NCBI RefSeq assembly: GCF_002220095.1 | Contig: NZ_CP022372.1 | Coordinates: forward strand, 2,638,501-2,702,500 | Reading direction: 5' to 3' | DNA: 64,000 nucleotides | From: Bosea sp. AS-1 | GTDB taxonomy: Bacteria; Pseudomonadota; Alphaproteobacteria; Rhizobiales; Beijerinckiaceae | Part shown: in pieces, positions 53,879 through 64,000 of the stretch | Numbering within the stretch: the first letter of the stretch is position 1 | Layout of the letters: every line of letters starts with the position of its first letter | Notes under the pieces: generated by a model | What the model saw: the letters and a program-made list of their open reading frames with translations, nothing else | Databases searched by the model: none | Told to the model about the DNA's origin: nothing | Position numbers and translations under genes: made by a program

Positions 53879-54007
53879 GAGCTCTGGCGGCGCGTCGTCC
53901 CCATCTTCCGCGTCGCTCCGCTTGCGATGGATGCGGCGCGACACTACGGTCCCGCCGCATCACGCCCGGCCGGGTAGCGTAGCCGTCGAGTACAGAGCGG
54001 GGGACGA

Positions 54008-54889
54008 ATGGCGATCGAGAGCATGACGGGCTTTGCCCGTGCGTCCGGGACAGCCGGCGTCCATGGCTGGGCCTGGGAGATCCGTAGCGTCAATGGCCGC
54101 GGCCTGGATTTGCGCGTCCGCGTTCCACCCGGTTTCGAGGTGCTGGCAGAGGCCGCACGCAAGCGCCTGACGGGGGCCTTCACGCGCGGTACGCTTCACG
54201 TCAATCTCAGCGTCACCAGCGATGCCGGCCCGCCGCGGCCCCGCGTGAACGAAACTGTGCTGGCGGCCCTGCTGGAGGCTATCGAGAAACTGCCGCCGGC
54301 CGCTGGCATCAATCCGCCGACCTTCGACGGGCTGCTCGGCATCCGCGGCGTGGTCGAATATGCCGATGAGGCGCAGGACGCGCTGGGCGCCATCGAGAAG
54401 CCGGCGCTTGCCGGGCTCGAAGCGGCGACCGAGGCGCTGAAGGATGCGCGTGCCGGCGAGGGGCGCGCGCTTGAGGCCATCGTGCTCGGTCATGTCGAGA
54501 CGATCTCGCGCCTGGCGAGCGAGGCCGAGAGCCACCCGGCCCGCAGCACCGAAGCGATCCGCGCCCGTATCGCGGCTCAGGTCGAAGCGCTGCTTGGTGC
54601 CGCCAACGGGCTCGATCCGCAGCGCCTGCATCAGGAGGCAGCGCTGATCGCCGTTCGCGCCGATATCCGCGAAGAGATCGACCGGCTGCATGCCCATGTC
54701 GCCGCCTTGCGCGAATTGCTGGCGAATGGCGGCCCCATCGGTCGCAAGCTCGACTTCCTGGCGCAGGAATTCGGCCGCGAGGCTTCGACGCTTTGCGCCA
54801 AGGCCAACGACCCCGGCCTCTCGCGCATCGGCCTCGACCTGCGCACGGTGGTCGACCAGATGCGCGAGCAGGTCCAGAACGTGGAGTGA
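54008..54889 (+). CDS. YicC family protein (endoribonuclease-like)
   Basis: A 293-residue protein with the family start [14 protein letters not shown] and [18 protein letters not shown]. The C-terminal DUF1732 part contains [17 protein letters not shown] and [22 protein letters not shown] in family order. E. coli YicC has recently been linked to RNA degradation, so a ribonuclease role is possible. It sits between mltG and gmk, as in many proteobacteria, with only 5 bp before gmk. Confidence 0.93.
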   Translation: MAIESMTGFARASGTAGVHGWAWEIRSVNGRGLDLRVRVPPGFEVLAEAARKRLTGAFTRGTLHVNLSVTSDAGPPRPRVNETVLAALLEAIEKLPPAAGINPPTFDGLLGIRGVVEYADEAQDALGAIEKPALAGLEAATEALKDARAGEGRALEAIVLGHVETISRLASEAESHPARSTEAIRARIAAQVEALLGAANGLDPQRLHQEAALIAVRADIREEIDRLHAHVAALRELLANGGPIGRKLDFLAQEFGREASTLCAKANDPGLSRIGLDLRTVVDQMREQVQNVE

Positions 54890-54894
54890 GTCCG

Positions 54895-55542
54895 ATGGCC
54901 GAGACATCCCGCCCGGCCCGCCGCGGCCTCATGCTGATCCTGTCCTCGCCCTCCGGCGCGGGCAAGTCGACGCTCACGCGCAATCTCTCGCAGAACGAGA
55001 ACAACCTCGATCTCTCGATCTCGGTGACGACGCGCCCACGCCGTCCGTCCGAGATCGACGGCGTGCATTATCGCTTCATCGACCGCAGCGCCTTCGATGC
55101 GATGCGTCAGCACAGCGATCTGCTGGAATGGGCCGAGGTCCATGGCAATGGCTACGGCACGCCGCGCAAGGAGGTCGAAGCTTCGCTGGCGGCCGGGCGT
55201 GACGTGCTCTTCGATATCGACTGGCAGGGCACGCAGCAGATCGTCAAGAAGGCGCGCGCCGATGTGGTGACGATCTTCATCTTGCCGCCGTCGATGGCGG
55301 AGCTGCGCTCGCGTCTCGTCCGCCGGGCGGAAGACGCACCGGAGGTTATCGCCAAGCGTTTGGCGAATGCCCGCGACGAGATCGCTCGCTGGAGCCAATA
55401 CGACTACGTCATCGTCAATGACGATCTCACCGCGGCTTACGATGCGATCAAGGCGATCCTCACCGCCGAACGCCTGAAGCGCAGCCGTGCGATAGGCCTC
55501 GGCGATTTTGTCGATCAGCTCTTGGCCGAAGAACTGGCCTGA
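54895..55542 (+). CDS. gmk: Guanylate kinase
   Basis: A 215-residue enzyme that converts GMP to GDP with ATP. The P-loop is [13 protein letters not shown] at about 18-29. The GMP-binding segment contains [21 protein letters not shown], then [26 protein letters not shown]. The ATG at 54895 gives a standard N-terminus. Its last 28 bp overlap the 3' end of the convergent rsmA gene. Confidence 0.97.
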   Translation: MAETSRPARRGLMLILSSPSGAGKSTLTRNLSQNENNLDLSISVTTRPRRPSEIDGVHYRFIDRSAFDAMRQHSDLLEWAEVHGNGYGTPRKEVEASLAAGRDVLFDIDWQGTQQIVKKARADVVTIFILPPSMAELRSRLVRRAEDAPEVIAKRLANARDEIARWSQYDYVIVNDDLTAAYDAIKAILTAERLKRSRAIGLGDFVDQLLAEELA

Positions 55543-56387
55543 AGCTCCGCTGCAAGCGCATTGGCGAGTCTGACGAAGCCGGAAACGGGGACTTCCTCGG
55601 CTCGCGCTGTCTCCGCAAGGCCGGCTGCGGCGATGATGGGCGCCGGATCGGGTAGGACCGCCTTCAGGCTCTGCCGCAGCATCTTGCGACGCTGGCCGAA
55701 GGCGGCGAGCGTCACCCGTTCCAGCAGGCGCCGGTCGCAAGGCTCCGGCTCCTCGCGCGGCAGAAGCTGGACGACCGAGGACGTGATCTTCGGCGGCGGC
55801 ACGAAGGCGCCGCGCGGCACGTCGAACAGGATCTTCGTTCGGCAGCGCCAGTTGGCCAGCACGGCGAGCCGGCCATAATCGGCCCGCTCCTCTGGCGAAG
55901 CGACGATGCGCTCCGCGACTTCGCGTTGGAACATCAACGTCAGCGACGTCCACCAGGAGGGCCAGGGGTCGAGGCTCAGCCAGCCGACCAGCAGGGGCGT
56001 CCCGATATTATAGGGCAGGTTGGCGACGATTCGCGCGGGTTTGCCCTGCAGATAGGGAGTCAGGTCGGTCGCGAGCGCATCGCCGTCGACGACCTCCAGC
56101 CGCCCCGGGTAGTGCGCCGCGATCTCCGCCAGTGCCGGCAAGCAGCGCCGGTCGCGCTCGATCGCGATGACGCGGCCGGCGCCGTTGGCGAGGAGTGCGC
56201 GTGTCAGGCCGCCGGGGCCGGGGCCGATCTCAACCACCGTCTCGCCGTCGAGCGGGCCGGCCGCGCGGGCAATACGACTCGTCAGGTTGAGGTCGAAGAG
56301 GAAGTTTTGGCCGAGCGCCTTCTGGGCCATCAGGCCATGGCGCTCGACAACCTCGCGCAGCGGCGGCAGATCGTCGATCTGGCTCAT
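55515..56387 (-). CDS. rsmA: 16S rRNA dimethyladenosine transferase
   Basis: A 290-residue methyltransferase (KsgA) that dimethylates two adjacent adenines near the 3' end of 16S rRNA. The SAM motif is [16 protein letters not shown], preceded by [18 protein letters not shown]. The catalytic [11 protein letters not shown] (N-x-P-Y) is present. It overlaps the pdxA stop by 4 bp and its own 3' end overlaps gmk by 28 bp, an antisense tail-to-tail arrangement. Confidence 0.97.
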   Translation of the reverse strand: MSQIDDLPPLREVVERHGLMAQKALGQNFLFDLNLTSRIARAAGPLDGETVVEIGPGPGGLTRALLANGAGRVIAIERDRRCLPALAEIAAHYPGRLEVVDGDALATDLTPYLQGKPARIVANLPYNIGTPLLVGWLSLDPWPSWWTSLTLMFQREVAERIVASPEERADYGRLAVLANWRCRTKILFDVPRGAFVPPPKITSSVVQLLPREEPEPCDRRLLERVTLAAFGQRRKMLRQSLKAVLPDPAPIIAAAGLAETARAEEVPVSGFVRLANALAAELQASSSAKS

Positions 56388-57430
56388 CGCGCGGCGTCCT
56401 GACGTGCGGCCATGCGAGCTGCGAGCTTCAGGGCGGCACAGAGACTGTCAGGGCGCGCGATACCCTTGCCGGCAATGTCGAAGGCCGTGCCGTGATCAGG
56501 CGAGGTTCGGATGAAGGGCAGCCCCAGCGTAACGTTGACGCCTTCGTCAAAGGCGATGGTCTTGATCGGGATCAGCGCCTGGTCGTGATACATCGCCAAG
56601 GCGGCGTCGTATCCGGCCCTGGCACGAGCATGGAACATGGTATCGGCCGGATAGGGGCCGCGCGCATCGATGCCTTCGGCCTGAAGTAGCGCGATGGCCG
56701 GTTTCACGATCTCCTCATCCTCGCGACCCATGGTGCCGTTCTCCCCGGCATGCGGATTGAGCCCGGCGATGGCGAGGCGAGGGCTTGCGATGCCGAACTG
56801 CCGTCGCAAGCCGGTCGCTACGATCCGGGCGGTGTCGACGATGAGCTGCGTCGTCAGCAAGCTCGGCACACGTTGCAGCGGGACATGGATCGTGACCGGC
56901 ACGACCGCGAGCTCTTCGCACCACAGCATCATCACCGGCAGAGGCTCGATACCAGCTTTCCCAGCGAGATGAGCGAGGTATTCCGTGTGCCCGGGATGCT
57001 TGAAGCCGGCCGCATAAAGCACCGATTTTGCGATCGGATTGGTGACGACGGCGCCGGCCTGTCGGTCTTGCACCGCGGCAACCGCAAGATCGATCGAGGC
57101 GATCGTGGCGGCGGCCGAGGCCGGGTCCGGCTTGCCGGGCGCGACATCGACAGCCTGCGCCAGCGGGATGACCGGCAGCGCCTCGGAGAACACGGAAGCG
57201 GCTTCCTCCCAGCCGCATTCCCGAATCGGGATCGGCCACCCTAGGCGGTCGGCCGTCCGTGCGAGTTGGTCCGGGTTGGCGAGGCAGGCGAAGACAGGCA
57301 GCGCGCGTTCCTGGCGCTCATGCCAGGCGCGCAAACTCAGCTCCAGGCCGATGCCGGCCGGGTCGCCCTGTGTCAGCGCAAGCGGCAGGCTCGGCAAGGG
57401 ATGCTCCGATATCGTGGTTGCGCGGGCCAA
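56384..57430 (-). CDS. pdxA: 4-hydroxythreonine-4-phosphate dehydrogenase
   Basis: A 348-residue enzyme of pyridoxal-phosphate synthesis. It begins with [16 protein letters not shown], a family hallmark. Later segments [51 protein letters not shown] (shortened here to key parts) and [21 protein letters not shown] carry the metal-binding His residues. The only reasonable start is TTG at 57430, 18 bp after the lptD stop; no ATG or GTG lies at the right place. Overlaps rsmA by 4 bp. Confidence 0.95.
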   Translation of the reverse strand: MARATTISEHPLPSLPLALTQGDPAGIGLELSLRAWHERQERALPVFACLANPDQLARTADRLGWPIPIRECGWEEAASVFSEALPVIPLAQAVDVAPGKPDPASAAATIASIDLAVAAVQDRQAGAVVTNPIAKSVLYAAGFKHPGHTEYLAHLAGKAGIEPLPVMMLWCEELAVVPVTIHVPLQRVPSLLTTQLIVDTARIVATGLRRQFGIASPRLAIAGLNPHAGENGTMGREDEEIVKPAIALLQAEGIDARGPYPADTMFHARARAGYDAALAMYHDQALIPIKTIAFDEGVNVTLGLPFIRTSPDHGTAFDIAGKGIARPDSLCAALKLAARMAARQDAAR

Positions 57431-57448
57431 CGGGTGGCCTGCACCGCC

Positions 57449-59995
57449 TCAATTGCTGCTGCTTATGCCGTCATTGGTCGAGGTGGTGTTGCCAAGGTTC
57501 TGAGAATAGTTGATCTCGCCGAGCGTCCGCAGTTCGAGTCGGAACATGATGGTGCGCGTGTCCTTCGTCGCGCCGGCCTGCCGGTCGGCATAGCTCTGGG
57601 TATAGCTGACGTCGAAGACGGTGCACTCGTCGGTGTAATTGATGCCAAACGAGGTCGAGGCGGTCTGGAATGGCCCGGTGTTGGGGTAGGCCGGCAAGGC
57701 CGCCGAGGCGGCCTGGGCGGCGGCATAAGCGTTCCGCCAGACCTCGCGGTCATATTTGTACTTGTCGAGATCGAACAGAACGCCAGCCCTGACCCGCCAG
57801 TTCTGGGCGACGAGCAGCGAGCCGTTGAGAGAGAGGCCCTCGCGGCGGCGGAAGATACCGAGGTTGGGTTGCGGCTCGTAGCGGCCGTACCCGACCGAGG
57901 TCGAGAAGACGCTGTTCGAATAGGTCGCCGCGGCGTCGATCCGCTGCGCCTCGAAGGTCGTGGAGTTGAGGCGGGTGGCGCCGGTCAGGAAGAAACCCTT
58001 CGCCGGCGAGATCTGCGCCCGGGCGACGTAATCTGAGCTGTCCGTGTTGAGGCCGGAGTCGAGGCCGGTGTTGATCATGTCGCCGGTGGCGTAGGAATTG
58101 CGCCCGCCGAGCTGGAAGGACTGGCCGATCAGGAGGTTGGCATAAGCTTCCTTGCCGAAGCGGCCGGTGTAGAGCGCGCCGACATTGGCACGCGTGCCGC
58201 CCTCGAGCCTGTCGTAGCCGGAGAACTTGCCGTTCCATTCGAACAGGTTGTTGGCGTCGAAGACCAGACTCTGCGAATCCTCATTGGCGACCCGCAGGCT
58301 GTTGGTTTCGTTCGGCCGTGCCACGATCTGCGCGACCGGCTCGATGATATGGGTGCCCCAATCCGTCTTCGCGACGAAGGGATAGCGGTACATCACGCCG
58401 ACTGCCGGCATCACCCGGCCGAAGACCTCATCCGAGGTATCGGCGATCGTCGACACGCGCGAGTTGATGATGCCGGTCGTGTCGGGGGCAATTGCAAAGA
58501 TATCGGCCCGCAGCGAGGCGTAGGGCGTCCAGATCTGCCCGAGGGGGTCGATGATGTTACGCCGCCAAGAGACCTGCGCCGTCGCTCGCGAGACATTGCC
58601 CGCCAGGCCACGCACGAGGCAGTGATTCTTGTCGTAGATGGCGCAGCCGTCATAGAGCGAGTAGGTCGGCGTCGTGACCAGATAGGTCTTCTGCTGTGGC
58701 AGCTCGGCGAAGGCCGCGGTATCGCGGGTCAGGCTGGTGACGTTGACGTTGAATTCCAGCTCGCCGCCGAGGAAGGACGGCTTGTGGACGCGCTTGTCAT
58801 AGTCCAGCACCGGCAGCACCACAGGCTGCTGTTTCTGCCAGTCCTGGTAGTTGAGCGGCTGGAAATAGTAGCCGCGCAGGTCGAACCAGGCGGTCGGGCT
58901 CTGGCCGTTCAAATAGGCCGTCGAGATCGATTCCTGCAGGTAGGTCGTGTTGCTCAGGCTCGAATTCAGGATGCGGTAGTTCTTGTAGAACCAGCGATCG
59001 GTGGACATCGAGGCGTTCCAGCCGATCGTCCAGCGCGGGTTGATGAAGAACTTGCCGGTGCTTTCAAGCGCTCCGCGGAATTCCTTGTCGCGCGGCCCCA
59101 GCGGCGCGGCCAAGAAGGCGTCCTTGTCCTGCTGGAAAATGCCCGAGGCGCGGATTGAATAGGAACCGTTGAGCAGGCGATGGCGCCACTCGGCCTGGCC
59201 GAGCAGGCCCTGGCGCGTCAGATAGGTCGGCGTCAGCGTCAGATCGTAATTCGGCGCGAGATTGATGAAGTAAGGCAACCCGACGCCGAATCCGAGCGCC
59301 GAGGTGTTGATGAATTTCGGCGACAGGAAGCCTGTCTTGCGCTTCACCGTCGAATCCGGGCCCGACATATACGGGATGTAGGCCATCGGAATGCCGGCAA
59401 ATTCGAGCCTGGCATCCTCGTAATAGATCGTCTGCTCGGACTTCTTGTGGATGATGCGGGCCGAGCGGACCTGCCAGAGCGGCGGCCGCTCGGGATTGTC
59501 CTTGCAGGGCTCGCAGGCCGTGTAGATGCCCTTGTCGAAGACGAAGGTCTCGCCATCGGTCCGCTCGGCGCGCGGGGCCGAAAAACGGGTCTTGTCGGGA
59601 TTCACCACCCGCAGCGAGTCGATGAAGCCGTCGCGGAAATCGTCGGTCAGGTTGAAGCGGTCGCCGGTGATGACGGAGCCGTTGGATTCGGTGATGCGCG
59701 CATTGCCGACTGCGATGACGCGCTTGTTGGCCTGGTCGTAGACGACCCGGTCGGCCTCGATCGTGCGGCCCTGGTAGAGAATCTGCACGTCGCCGACGGC
59801 GGCGACCGTCTTCTTGTCGTTGTCGTAGACGAGTTCGCGTGCATCGACGACCATGCGGTCCTGCGGCTTTGCCGCAGCCGCAGCCGGCTTGCTGCCAGGC
59901 GCAGGCTTGCCCTGGGCAAAAGCCGGGCCTGCCAGCAGAAAGGCAAGGCTGGAGGCGAGGGCCGTCGCCGCAGCGAATCGCGCTACGTTCGTCAC
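57449..59995 (-). CDS. lptD: LPS-assembly protein LptD
   Basis: An 848-residue outer-membrane beta-barrel that inserts lipopolysaccharide into the outer leaflet. It has a signal peptide (FAAATALASSLAFLLAGPAFA), an Ala/Lys linker and an OstA-like periplasmic domain at about 46-170 (VVDARELVYDNDKKTVAAVGDVQI in family style). The LptD C-terminal barrel follows. Cysteines occur in TACEPCKD, GCAIYDKNHC and DECTVF; which form disulfides is unclear. It lies between lptG and pdxA. surA, usually found directly after lptD, is missing. Confidence 0.95.
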   Translation of the reverse strand: MTNVARFAAATALASSLAFLLAGPAFAQGKPAPGSKPAAAAAKPQDRMVVDARELVYDNDKKTVAAVGDVQILYQGRTIEADRVVYDQANKRVIAVGNARITESNGSVITGDRFNLTDDFRDGFIDSLRVVNPDKTRFSAPRAERTDGETFVFDKGIYTACEPCKDNPERPPLWQVRSARIIHKKSEQTIYYEDARLEFAGIPMAYIPYMSGPDSTVKRKTGFLSPKFINTSALGFGVGLPYFINLAPNYDLTLTPTYLTRQGLLGQAEWRHRLLNGSYSIRASGIFQQDKDAFLAAPLGPRDKEFRGALESTGKFFINPRWTIGWNASMSTDRWFYKNYRILNSSLSNTTYLQESISTAYLNGQSPTAWFDLRGYYFQPLNYQDWQKQQPVVLPVLDYDKRVHKPSFLGGELEFNVNVTSLTRDTAAFAELPQQKTYLVTTPTYSLYDGCAIYDKNHCLVRGLAGNVSRATAQVSWRRNIIDPLGQIWTPYASLRADIFAIAPDTTGIINSRVSTIADTSDEVFGRVMPAVGVMYRYPFVAKTDWGTHIIEPVAQIVARPNETNSLRVANEDSQSLVFDANNLFEWNGKFSGYDRLEGGTRANVGALYTGRFGKEAYANLLIGQSFQLGGRNSYATGDMINTGLDSGLNTDSSDYVARAQISPAKGFFLTGATRLNSTTFEAQRIDAAATYSNSVFSTSVGYGRYEPQPNLGIFRRREGLSLNGSLLVAQNWRVRAGVLFDLDKYKYDREVWRNAYAAAQAASAALPAYPNTGPFQTASTSFGINYTDECTVFDVSYTQSYADRQAGATKDTRTIMFRLELRTLGEINYSQNLGNTTSTNDGISSSN

Positions 59996-60044
59996 GCCTT
60001 GACCTGTCCGTTAAACACAAAATTAACCATAGGCACAGTACGTT

Positions 60045-61139
60045 TTACCCGTCTTCCTGATGGAGGAGGGCGAGAGCGCCCAGCATCGTCCCCAATGCTG
60101 CGGGCAACCACGCCGCGACGACCGGATTGACGATTCCCGACGATCCGAGTTCCTCCGACAGCTGTGTCGCCACATAGAGCACGAACCCCGCCGTGACGCC
60201 AGCCACCACCAGTTTGGTGACGCCACCAAACCGGAAAAATCTTAAGGAAACGGATGCGGCCACCAGGATCATGGCGATCAGCAGCAGTGGGCGCGCCATA
60301 AGGGACTGATATCGCAGCTCATATGGCGTCGTATCGAGACCCGCGCGCTTCGTCCGCTCGATGACCGCCGGCATGGACCAGAAGCCGACCGCCTCGGGCG
60401 GTGTGAAACTTTGGCGCATCTGATCCGGCTCCAGCGACGTCGCGAGATCGTACTTCTTGTAGCTCTGTGGCTCTTCCGTGGCGGAGGTCACGCGCGCGTC
60501 GCTGAGCTCCCAATGCCCCGGGCGCAGGATGGCCTGACGTGCGTCGATTCGATCCCGGAACGAGCCGTTCGGGTTGAAGTTGAAGATTGTCACGCCCGAG
60601 AGCCCGTCTTCATCGGGAAGCGCGCCGGCGGCGCGGACGATGGCTTGTCCGTCGACGCTGGTCTGGCGCAGCCAGATCTCCGGCAGCGCTGCCGCCGATT
60701 GGCCGCCCGCCCGCACGAAGAGCCGCGTCTCCAGTGCGGTGGCCCGCCGTTTCATCTCGGCAGCGAGCGGATTGTAGGCCGTGATCGAGATCAGTCCGAT
60801 CGCGGCCGCCACGACCACGGCCGGCTGCAGGAACTGCCAGGCCGAGACGCCGGCGGAGCGTGCGACGACGAGCTCGAGCTTCCGGCTCAGCGTCAGCAGC
60901 GCGAACATGCCGCCGAACAGAGCCGCGAATGGGAAGATCTGCTCGGCAACGCTGGGCACGCGATAGAGCGCCAGCATGATGATCTTGGGCGTGGTGGCGA
61001 TCGGCGAGTCACCGGCCCGTCGCATCAGCTCGACGAAGTCGAGCGTGCCGATGAGGAAGAAGAAGGTGCTGAACACGCTGAGGATGGCACGCGTGAAGCG
61101 CAGCGTGAGATAGCGGCCAAGGGTGGTGAAGAGCAGCAT
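60045..61139 (-). CDS. lptG: LPS export ABC transporter permease LptG
   Basis: A 364-residue inner-membrane subunit of the LptB2FG transporter that extracts lipopolysaccharide. It has six hydrophobic helices in a 3 + periplasmic domain + 3 layout. It starts MLLFTTLGRYLTLRFTRAILSVFSTFFFLIGTLDF (first helices) and ends with GSSGIVNPVVAAWLPAALG. Its start overlaps the lptF stop by one base and the stop is 49 bp before lptD. Confidence 0.95.
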   Translation of the reverse strand: MLLFTTLGRYLTLRFTRAILSVFSTFFFLIGTLDFVELMRRAGDSPIATTPKIIMLALYRVPSVAEQIFPFAALFGGMFALLTLSRKLELVVARSAGVSAWQFLQPAVVVAAAIGLISITAYNPLAAEMKRRATALETRLFVRAGGQSAAALPEIWLRQTSVDGQAIVRAAGALPDEDGLSGVTIFNFNPNGSFRDRIDARQAILRPGHWELSDARVTSATEEPQSYKKYDLATSLEPDQMRQSFTPPEAVGFWSMPAVIERTKRAGLDTTPYELRYQSLMARPLLLIAMILVAASVSLRFFRFGGVTKLVVAGVTAGFVLYVATQLSEELGSSGIVNPVVAAWLPAALGTMLGALALLHQEDG

Positions 61140-62332
61140 CAGGCGCGCCGGAATCGAGCCGCGAGGTGGGTGAGGGGCACCGTCAGCGGGGCAGCGAGCC
61201 GTGACAGGACCGGCCGCAGCCGCTCGCCGTAGAAGATGAAGGCGATCGCGAGGACGATCGCAGCGATCGGCAGGATATAGAGCAGCGCGGCCGCGAAAGG
61301 CGAGCGCACGCTGGCCGTCCAGGCCGCATAGGCGGCGAGCCGCGTCGCGCCGACGATCATGATGGCCGCCTGAATCGCCAGGGCTCGGCCTTGGCGCGTC
61401 GTGCGGGCTTCGCCGATGGCGGCGAAGGCGATCAGCATGAAGGCGAAGGGATAGAGCGGCGCCGAGAGGCGGTTATGCAGCTCGGCCCGGAAGCGGCCCT
61501 CCTGGATCTTGTAGTAGGGCTCGTTCGGATTCTGGTTGATCAGCTCCCAGGTCGAGCGCTCGCGCGGCTTGTAGATCACCTTGTCGCCGTCGCCTTCGCC
61601 CGGACCGCCCGAACTGTCGCCGGTGAGGGCGGACAGGTTAAGGGCGTAGCGCTCGAAGGAGATGATCGAGGTCGTGTTGGTGTTCTTGGTCTCGCGCTGG
61701 ATCGTCCCCTTTTCCAGCATCAGGAAGCTCTGCCCCTCGGCCTCGACGGTGCGGCCGCGTTCGGCGAGATAGATCGACGGCTGTGTCGGGTCGCGGCGGT
61801 CCTGCATGAAGATGCCGACCAGGGCGTCGCCGACCTTTTCGCGGTAGTGGAAGGTCACGCCGGAATCGAGCGAGACGAACTGGCCTTCCTTGACGACATT
61901 GGCGACGAAATCGGCGCGGATCAGGGTGATCAGGTCGCGCAGCATCCGAAAACTCGCCGGCATGACCGAGATCGTCATCCAGGCGACGATGACCGCGGTC
62001 GCCATCGTCAGGACCAGGAAGGGGCGGGTGACCCGGTGCGGCGCGACGCCGGCCGCATTCATCACGATCAGCTCGGAATCGCCGTTGAGCTTGTTCAGCG
62101 TGTAGAGCGTCGACATGAACAGCGCGACCGGTGCGATGCCCGCGATCAGCGCAGGCAGCGATAGCAGCGTCACGGTCAGGAAGATCAGGACGGTCTGGCC
62201 CTTGCCGGTGATCAGGTCGACCTCGCGCAGCGCCTGCGTCACCCAGATCACGCCGGTGAGTCCGAGCAGCAGCACGATCGCCGCGACCGCCGCGATCTTG
62301 AGGATGTATCGGTCGAGGCGGTTCAGAAGCAC
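61139..62332 (-). CDS. lptF: LPS export ABC transporter permease LptF
   Basis: A 397-residue partner of LptG with the same layout: helices, a periplasmic beta-jellyroll-like domain (VSLDSGVTFHYREKVGDALVG) and helices. It starts (GTG at 62332) MLLNRLDRYILKIAAVAAIVLLLGLTGV; GGAAAG lies about seven bases upstream. A longer start to 62389 would add an unrelated 19-residue segment. Its ATPase LptB is not in this window. Divergent from pepA with a 158 bp gap between them. Confidence 0.94.
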   Translation of the reverse strand: MLLNRLDRYILKIAAVAAIVLLLGLTGVIWVTQALREVDLITGKGQTVLIFLTVTLLSLPALIAGIAPVALFMSTLYTLNKLNGDSELIVMNAAGVAPHRVTRPFLVLTMATAVIVAWMTISVMPASFRMLRDLITLIRADFVANVVKEGQFVSLDSGVTFHYREKVGDALVGIFMQDRRDPTQPSIYLAERGRTVEAEGQSFLMLEKGTIQRETKNTNTTSIISFERYALNLSALTGDSSGGPGEGDGDKVIYKPRERSTWELINQNPNEPYYKIQEGRFRAELHNRLSAPLYPFAFMLIAFAAIGEARTTRQGRALAIQAAIMIVGATRLAAYAAWTASVRSPFAAALLYILPIAAIVLAIAFIFYGERLRPVLSRLAAPLTVPLTHLAARFRRA

Positions 62333-62490
62333 GCGTCGCTTTCCGGCAGATGAGGAACCGAAGCTCCCCCAAGGTGGTTCGTGGAACACACCCTATGGTA
62401 TAGGCGGATTTGCGGCGCAAACGGGAATCGCCTGCGCCGTGCCCTCCAACTGTCTCTTCCCGGCGATTTTCGCAAGATTGTGAGCGGACT

Positions 62491-63984
62491 ATGTCGCAGC
62501 GCCTGAAGCTCGAGATCAAAGCCCTGGATGCCATCGAGGGGCGCGATCTCGTTGTCCTCGTCTCCGACGGCCTGACTCTGCCCGGGCCGGCAGAGGCGCT
62601 GGCCGGTGCCGAGGCACAGGCGCTCCTGACCCGCGCGGCGGCGGCCGAGCGCTTCAAGGGCAAGGCATTGTCCGGCCTGACGCTGCCCGCGCCGGAGGGA
62701 GCCCCCTATGAGCGGCTGATCGCGGTGGGGGTCGGAGCTGCGACCGATCGCGCCGACCTCGACTTCGTGAAGCTCGGCGGCGCGATTGCGGGCCGGCTTG
62801 CCGCGGGCCGCAGTGCCGAGGTGATCCTCGCCCTGCCAGATGGTGGGATCGATGCGAAACACGCGGCTGAGATCGCGCTGGGCCTCAAGCTGCGCAGCTA
62901 TGTCTTCGATCGCTACAAGACGAAGAGCAAGGACAAGGACGACACCGGATCGATCCCGGTCACGCTCCGGGCCGCCGACCCGGCGGCCGTGAAGAAGGCG
63001 CTCAAGGTTTCGGACGCGATCGCCGCCGGTGTGGTGCTGGCGCGCGATCTCGTCAACGAGCCGCCGAACGTCCTCTATCCCGAGGAGTTCGCCGACCGCG
63101 CGAAGAAGCTCGAGAAGCTCGGCGTCGAGGTCGAGGTGCTCGATGAGAAGGAGCTGAAGAAGATCGGCATGCGCGCGCTGCTCGGCGTCGGTCAGGGCTC
63201 TCGCCGGGAGAGCCGCGTCGTCGTGATGCGCTGGAATGGCGCCGGCAAAGGCGATGAGCCCGTCGCCTTCGTCGGCAAGGGCGTCACCTTTGACACCGGC
63301 GGCATCTCCTTGAAACCTGGCGCCGGCATGGAAGACATGAAGGGCGACATGGCGGGCGCTGCCTGCGTCGTCGGGCTGATGCATGCGCTCGCCGCCCGCA
63401 AGGCCAAGGTCAATGCCATCGGCGTCATCGGCCTCGTCGAGAACATGCCCGACGGCAACGCCCAGCGCCCTGGCGACATCGTCGCCTCGCTTTCCGGCCA
63501 GACCATCGAGATCATCAACACCGATGCCGAAGGCCGGCTCGTCCTGGCCGATGTGCTCTGGTACACGCAGGATCGCTTCAAGCCGCGCTTCATGATCAAT
63601 CTGGCGACGCTGACCGGCGCGATCCTCGTGGCGCTGGCGCAGGAGAATGCGGGGCTCTTCAGCAACAATGACGAACTGGCCCAGCGCCTGACCGCTGCCG
63701 GGCTCGCCACCGGCGAGACGGTCTGGCGGATGCCCTTGGACAAGGCCTACGACAAGATGATCGATTCGAAGTTTGCCGACATGAAGAACTCGGCTGGACG
63801 CTACGCAGGCTCGATCACCGCGGCGCAGTTCCTCCAGCGCCACGTCAATGACACGGCCTGGGCGCATCTCGACATCGCCGGCACCGGCATGGCCGCCAAG
63901 GACAGCGAGATCAACCGCTCCTGGGGTCCGGGCTGGGGCGTGCGCCTGCTCGACCGGTTGGTGAAGGATCATTACGAGAGCTGA
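62491..63984 (+). CDS. pepA: Leucyl aminopeptidase (M17)
   Basis: A 497-residue M17 peptidase that removes N-terminal residues from peptides using two metal ions. The active-site segments are [18 protein letters not shown] (metal Lys/Asp), [12 protein letters not shown] and [16 protein letters not shown] (Asp, Glu, Arg). The C-terminal [19 protein letters not shown] is standard. The ATG at 62491 is used; an in-frame extension to 62410 lacks similarity. In many relatives holC lies downstream, beyond this window. Confidence 0.96.
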   Translation: MSQRLKLEIKALDAIEGRDLVVLVSDGLTLPGPAEALAGAEAQALLTRAAAAERFKGKALSGLTLPAPEGAPYERLIAVGVGAATDRADLDFVKLGGAIAGRLAAGRSAEVILALPDGGIDAKHAAEIALGLKLRSYVFDRYKTKSKDKDDTGSIPVTLRAADPAAVKKALKVSDAIAAGVVLARDLVNEPPNVLYPEEFADRAKKLEKLGVEVEVLDEKELKKIGMRALLGVGQGSRRESRVVVMRWNGAGKGDEPVAFVGKGVTFDTGGISLKPGAGMEDMKGDMAGAACVVGLMHALAARKAKVNAIGVIGLVENMPDGNAQRPGDIVASLSGQTIEIINTDAEGRLVLADVLWYTQDRFKPRFMINLATLTGAILVALAQENAGLFSNNDELAQRLTAAGLATGETVWRMPLDKAYDKMIDSKFADMKNSAGRYAGSITAAQFLQRHVNDTAWAHLDIAGTGMAAKDSEINRSWGPGWGVRLLDRLVKDHYES

Positions 63985-64000
63985 TGTGACGTCTCCAAAG

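Overview
This is a contiguous, high-GC chromosomal window from an alphaproteobacterium. Gene order and protein sequences point to the order Hyphomicrobiales (Rhizobiales). The nuo-birA-rnj-mce-DUF1467 block, the rpsF-rpsR-DUF2232-rplI-dnaB-alr-radA-cvpA-purF block and the fab-mltG-yicC-gmk / lpt-pdxA-rsmA block are all typical of that order. A Bosea-like or related genus is my guess from overall flavour only. Coding density is very high. I see no tRNA, rRNA, CRISPR array, insertion sequence, prophage or integrase.

Layout. (1) 1-7421, minus strand: a catabolic or uptake operon reading from a Tat-exported substrate-binding protein through a fused LivH-LivM permease and two ABC ATPases to a glyoxalase-like protein, a luciferase-like flavin monooxygenase and two carboxymuconolactone-decarboxylase/AhpD-type proteins, the last one cut by the window edge. 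Its upstream region carries two related palindromes. (2) 7826-9361: a trans-aconitate methyltransferase and a convergent M15-type peptidase. (3) 9684-26011, plus strand: all 14 subunits of respiratory complex I (nuoA-N), with three non-nuo genes embedded in it: a GFA-family protein, a secreted cysteine-rich protein and a small membrane protein. NuoE has a long C-terminal extension and NuoL a histidine-rich loop. (4) 26023-29627: birA, ribonuclease J, methylmalonyl-CoA epimerase, RidA and DUF1467. (5) 29628-30185: the longest gene-poor gap, with a possible small minus-strand transcription unit. (6) 30186-33412: two cyclophilins flanking a TonB-C-like protein, a VOC protein and queA. (7) 33436-39452: a NUP-family protein, YfgM-like protein, der, an FAD oxidoreductase, a TPR protein and an SDR. 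(8) 39466-48341, minus strand: purF, cvpA, radA, alr, dnaB, rplI, DUF2232, rpsR, rpsF. (9) 48675-55542, plus strand: fabD, fabG, acpP, fabF, mltG, yicC, gmk. (10) 55515-62332, minus strand: rsmA, pdxA, lptD, lptG, lptF, with no surA where it is normally found. (11) 62491-63984: pepA.

How the genes work together. Most of the window is conserved housekeeping: energy conversion, fatty-acid synthesis, LPS export to the outer membrane, replication and repair, ribosomal proteins and nucleotide synthesis. The best candidates for less-described biology are the monooxygenase/AhpD cassette coupled to a branched-chain-amino-acid-type transporter and its palindromic control region, the extra proteins embedded in the complex I operon, and the small unit in the 29.6-30.2 kb gap. 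All functional proposals for these are inference and need homology searches or expression data.
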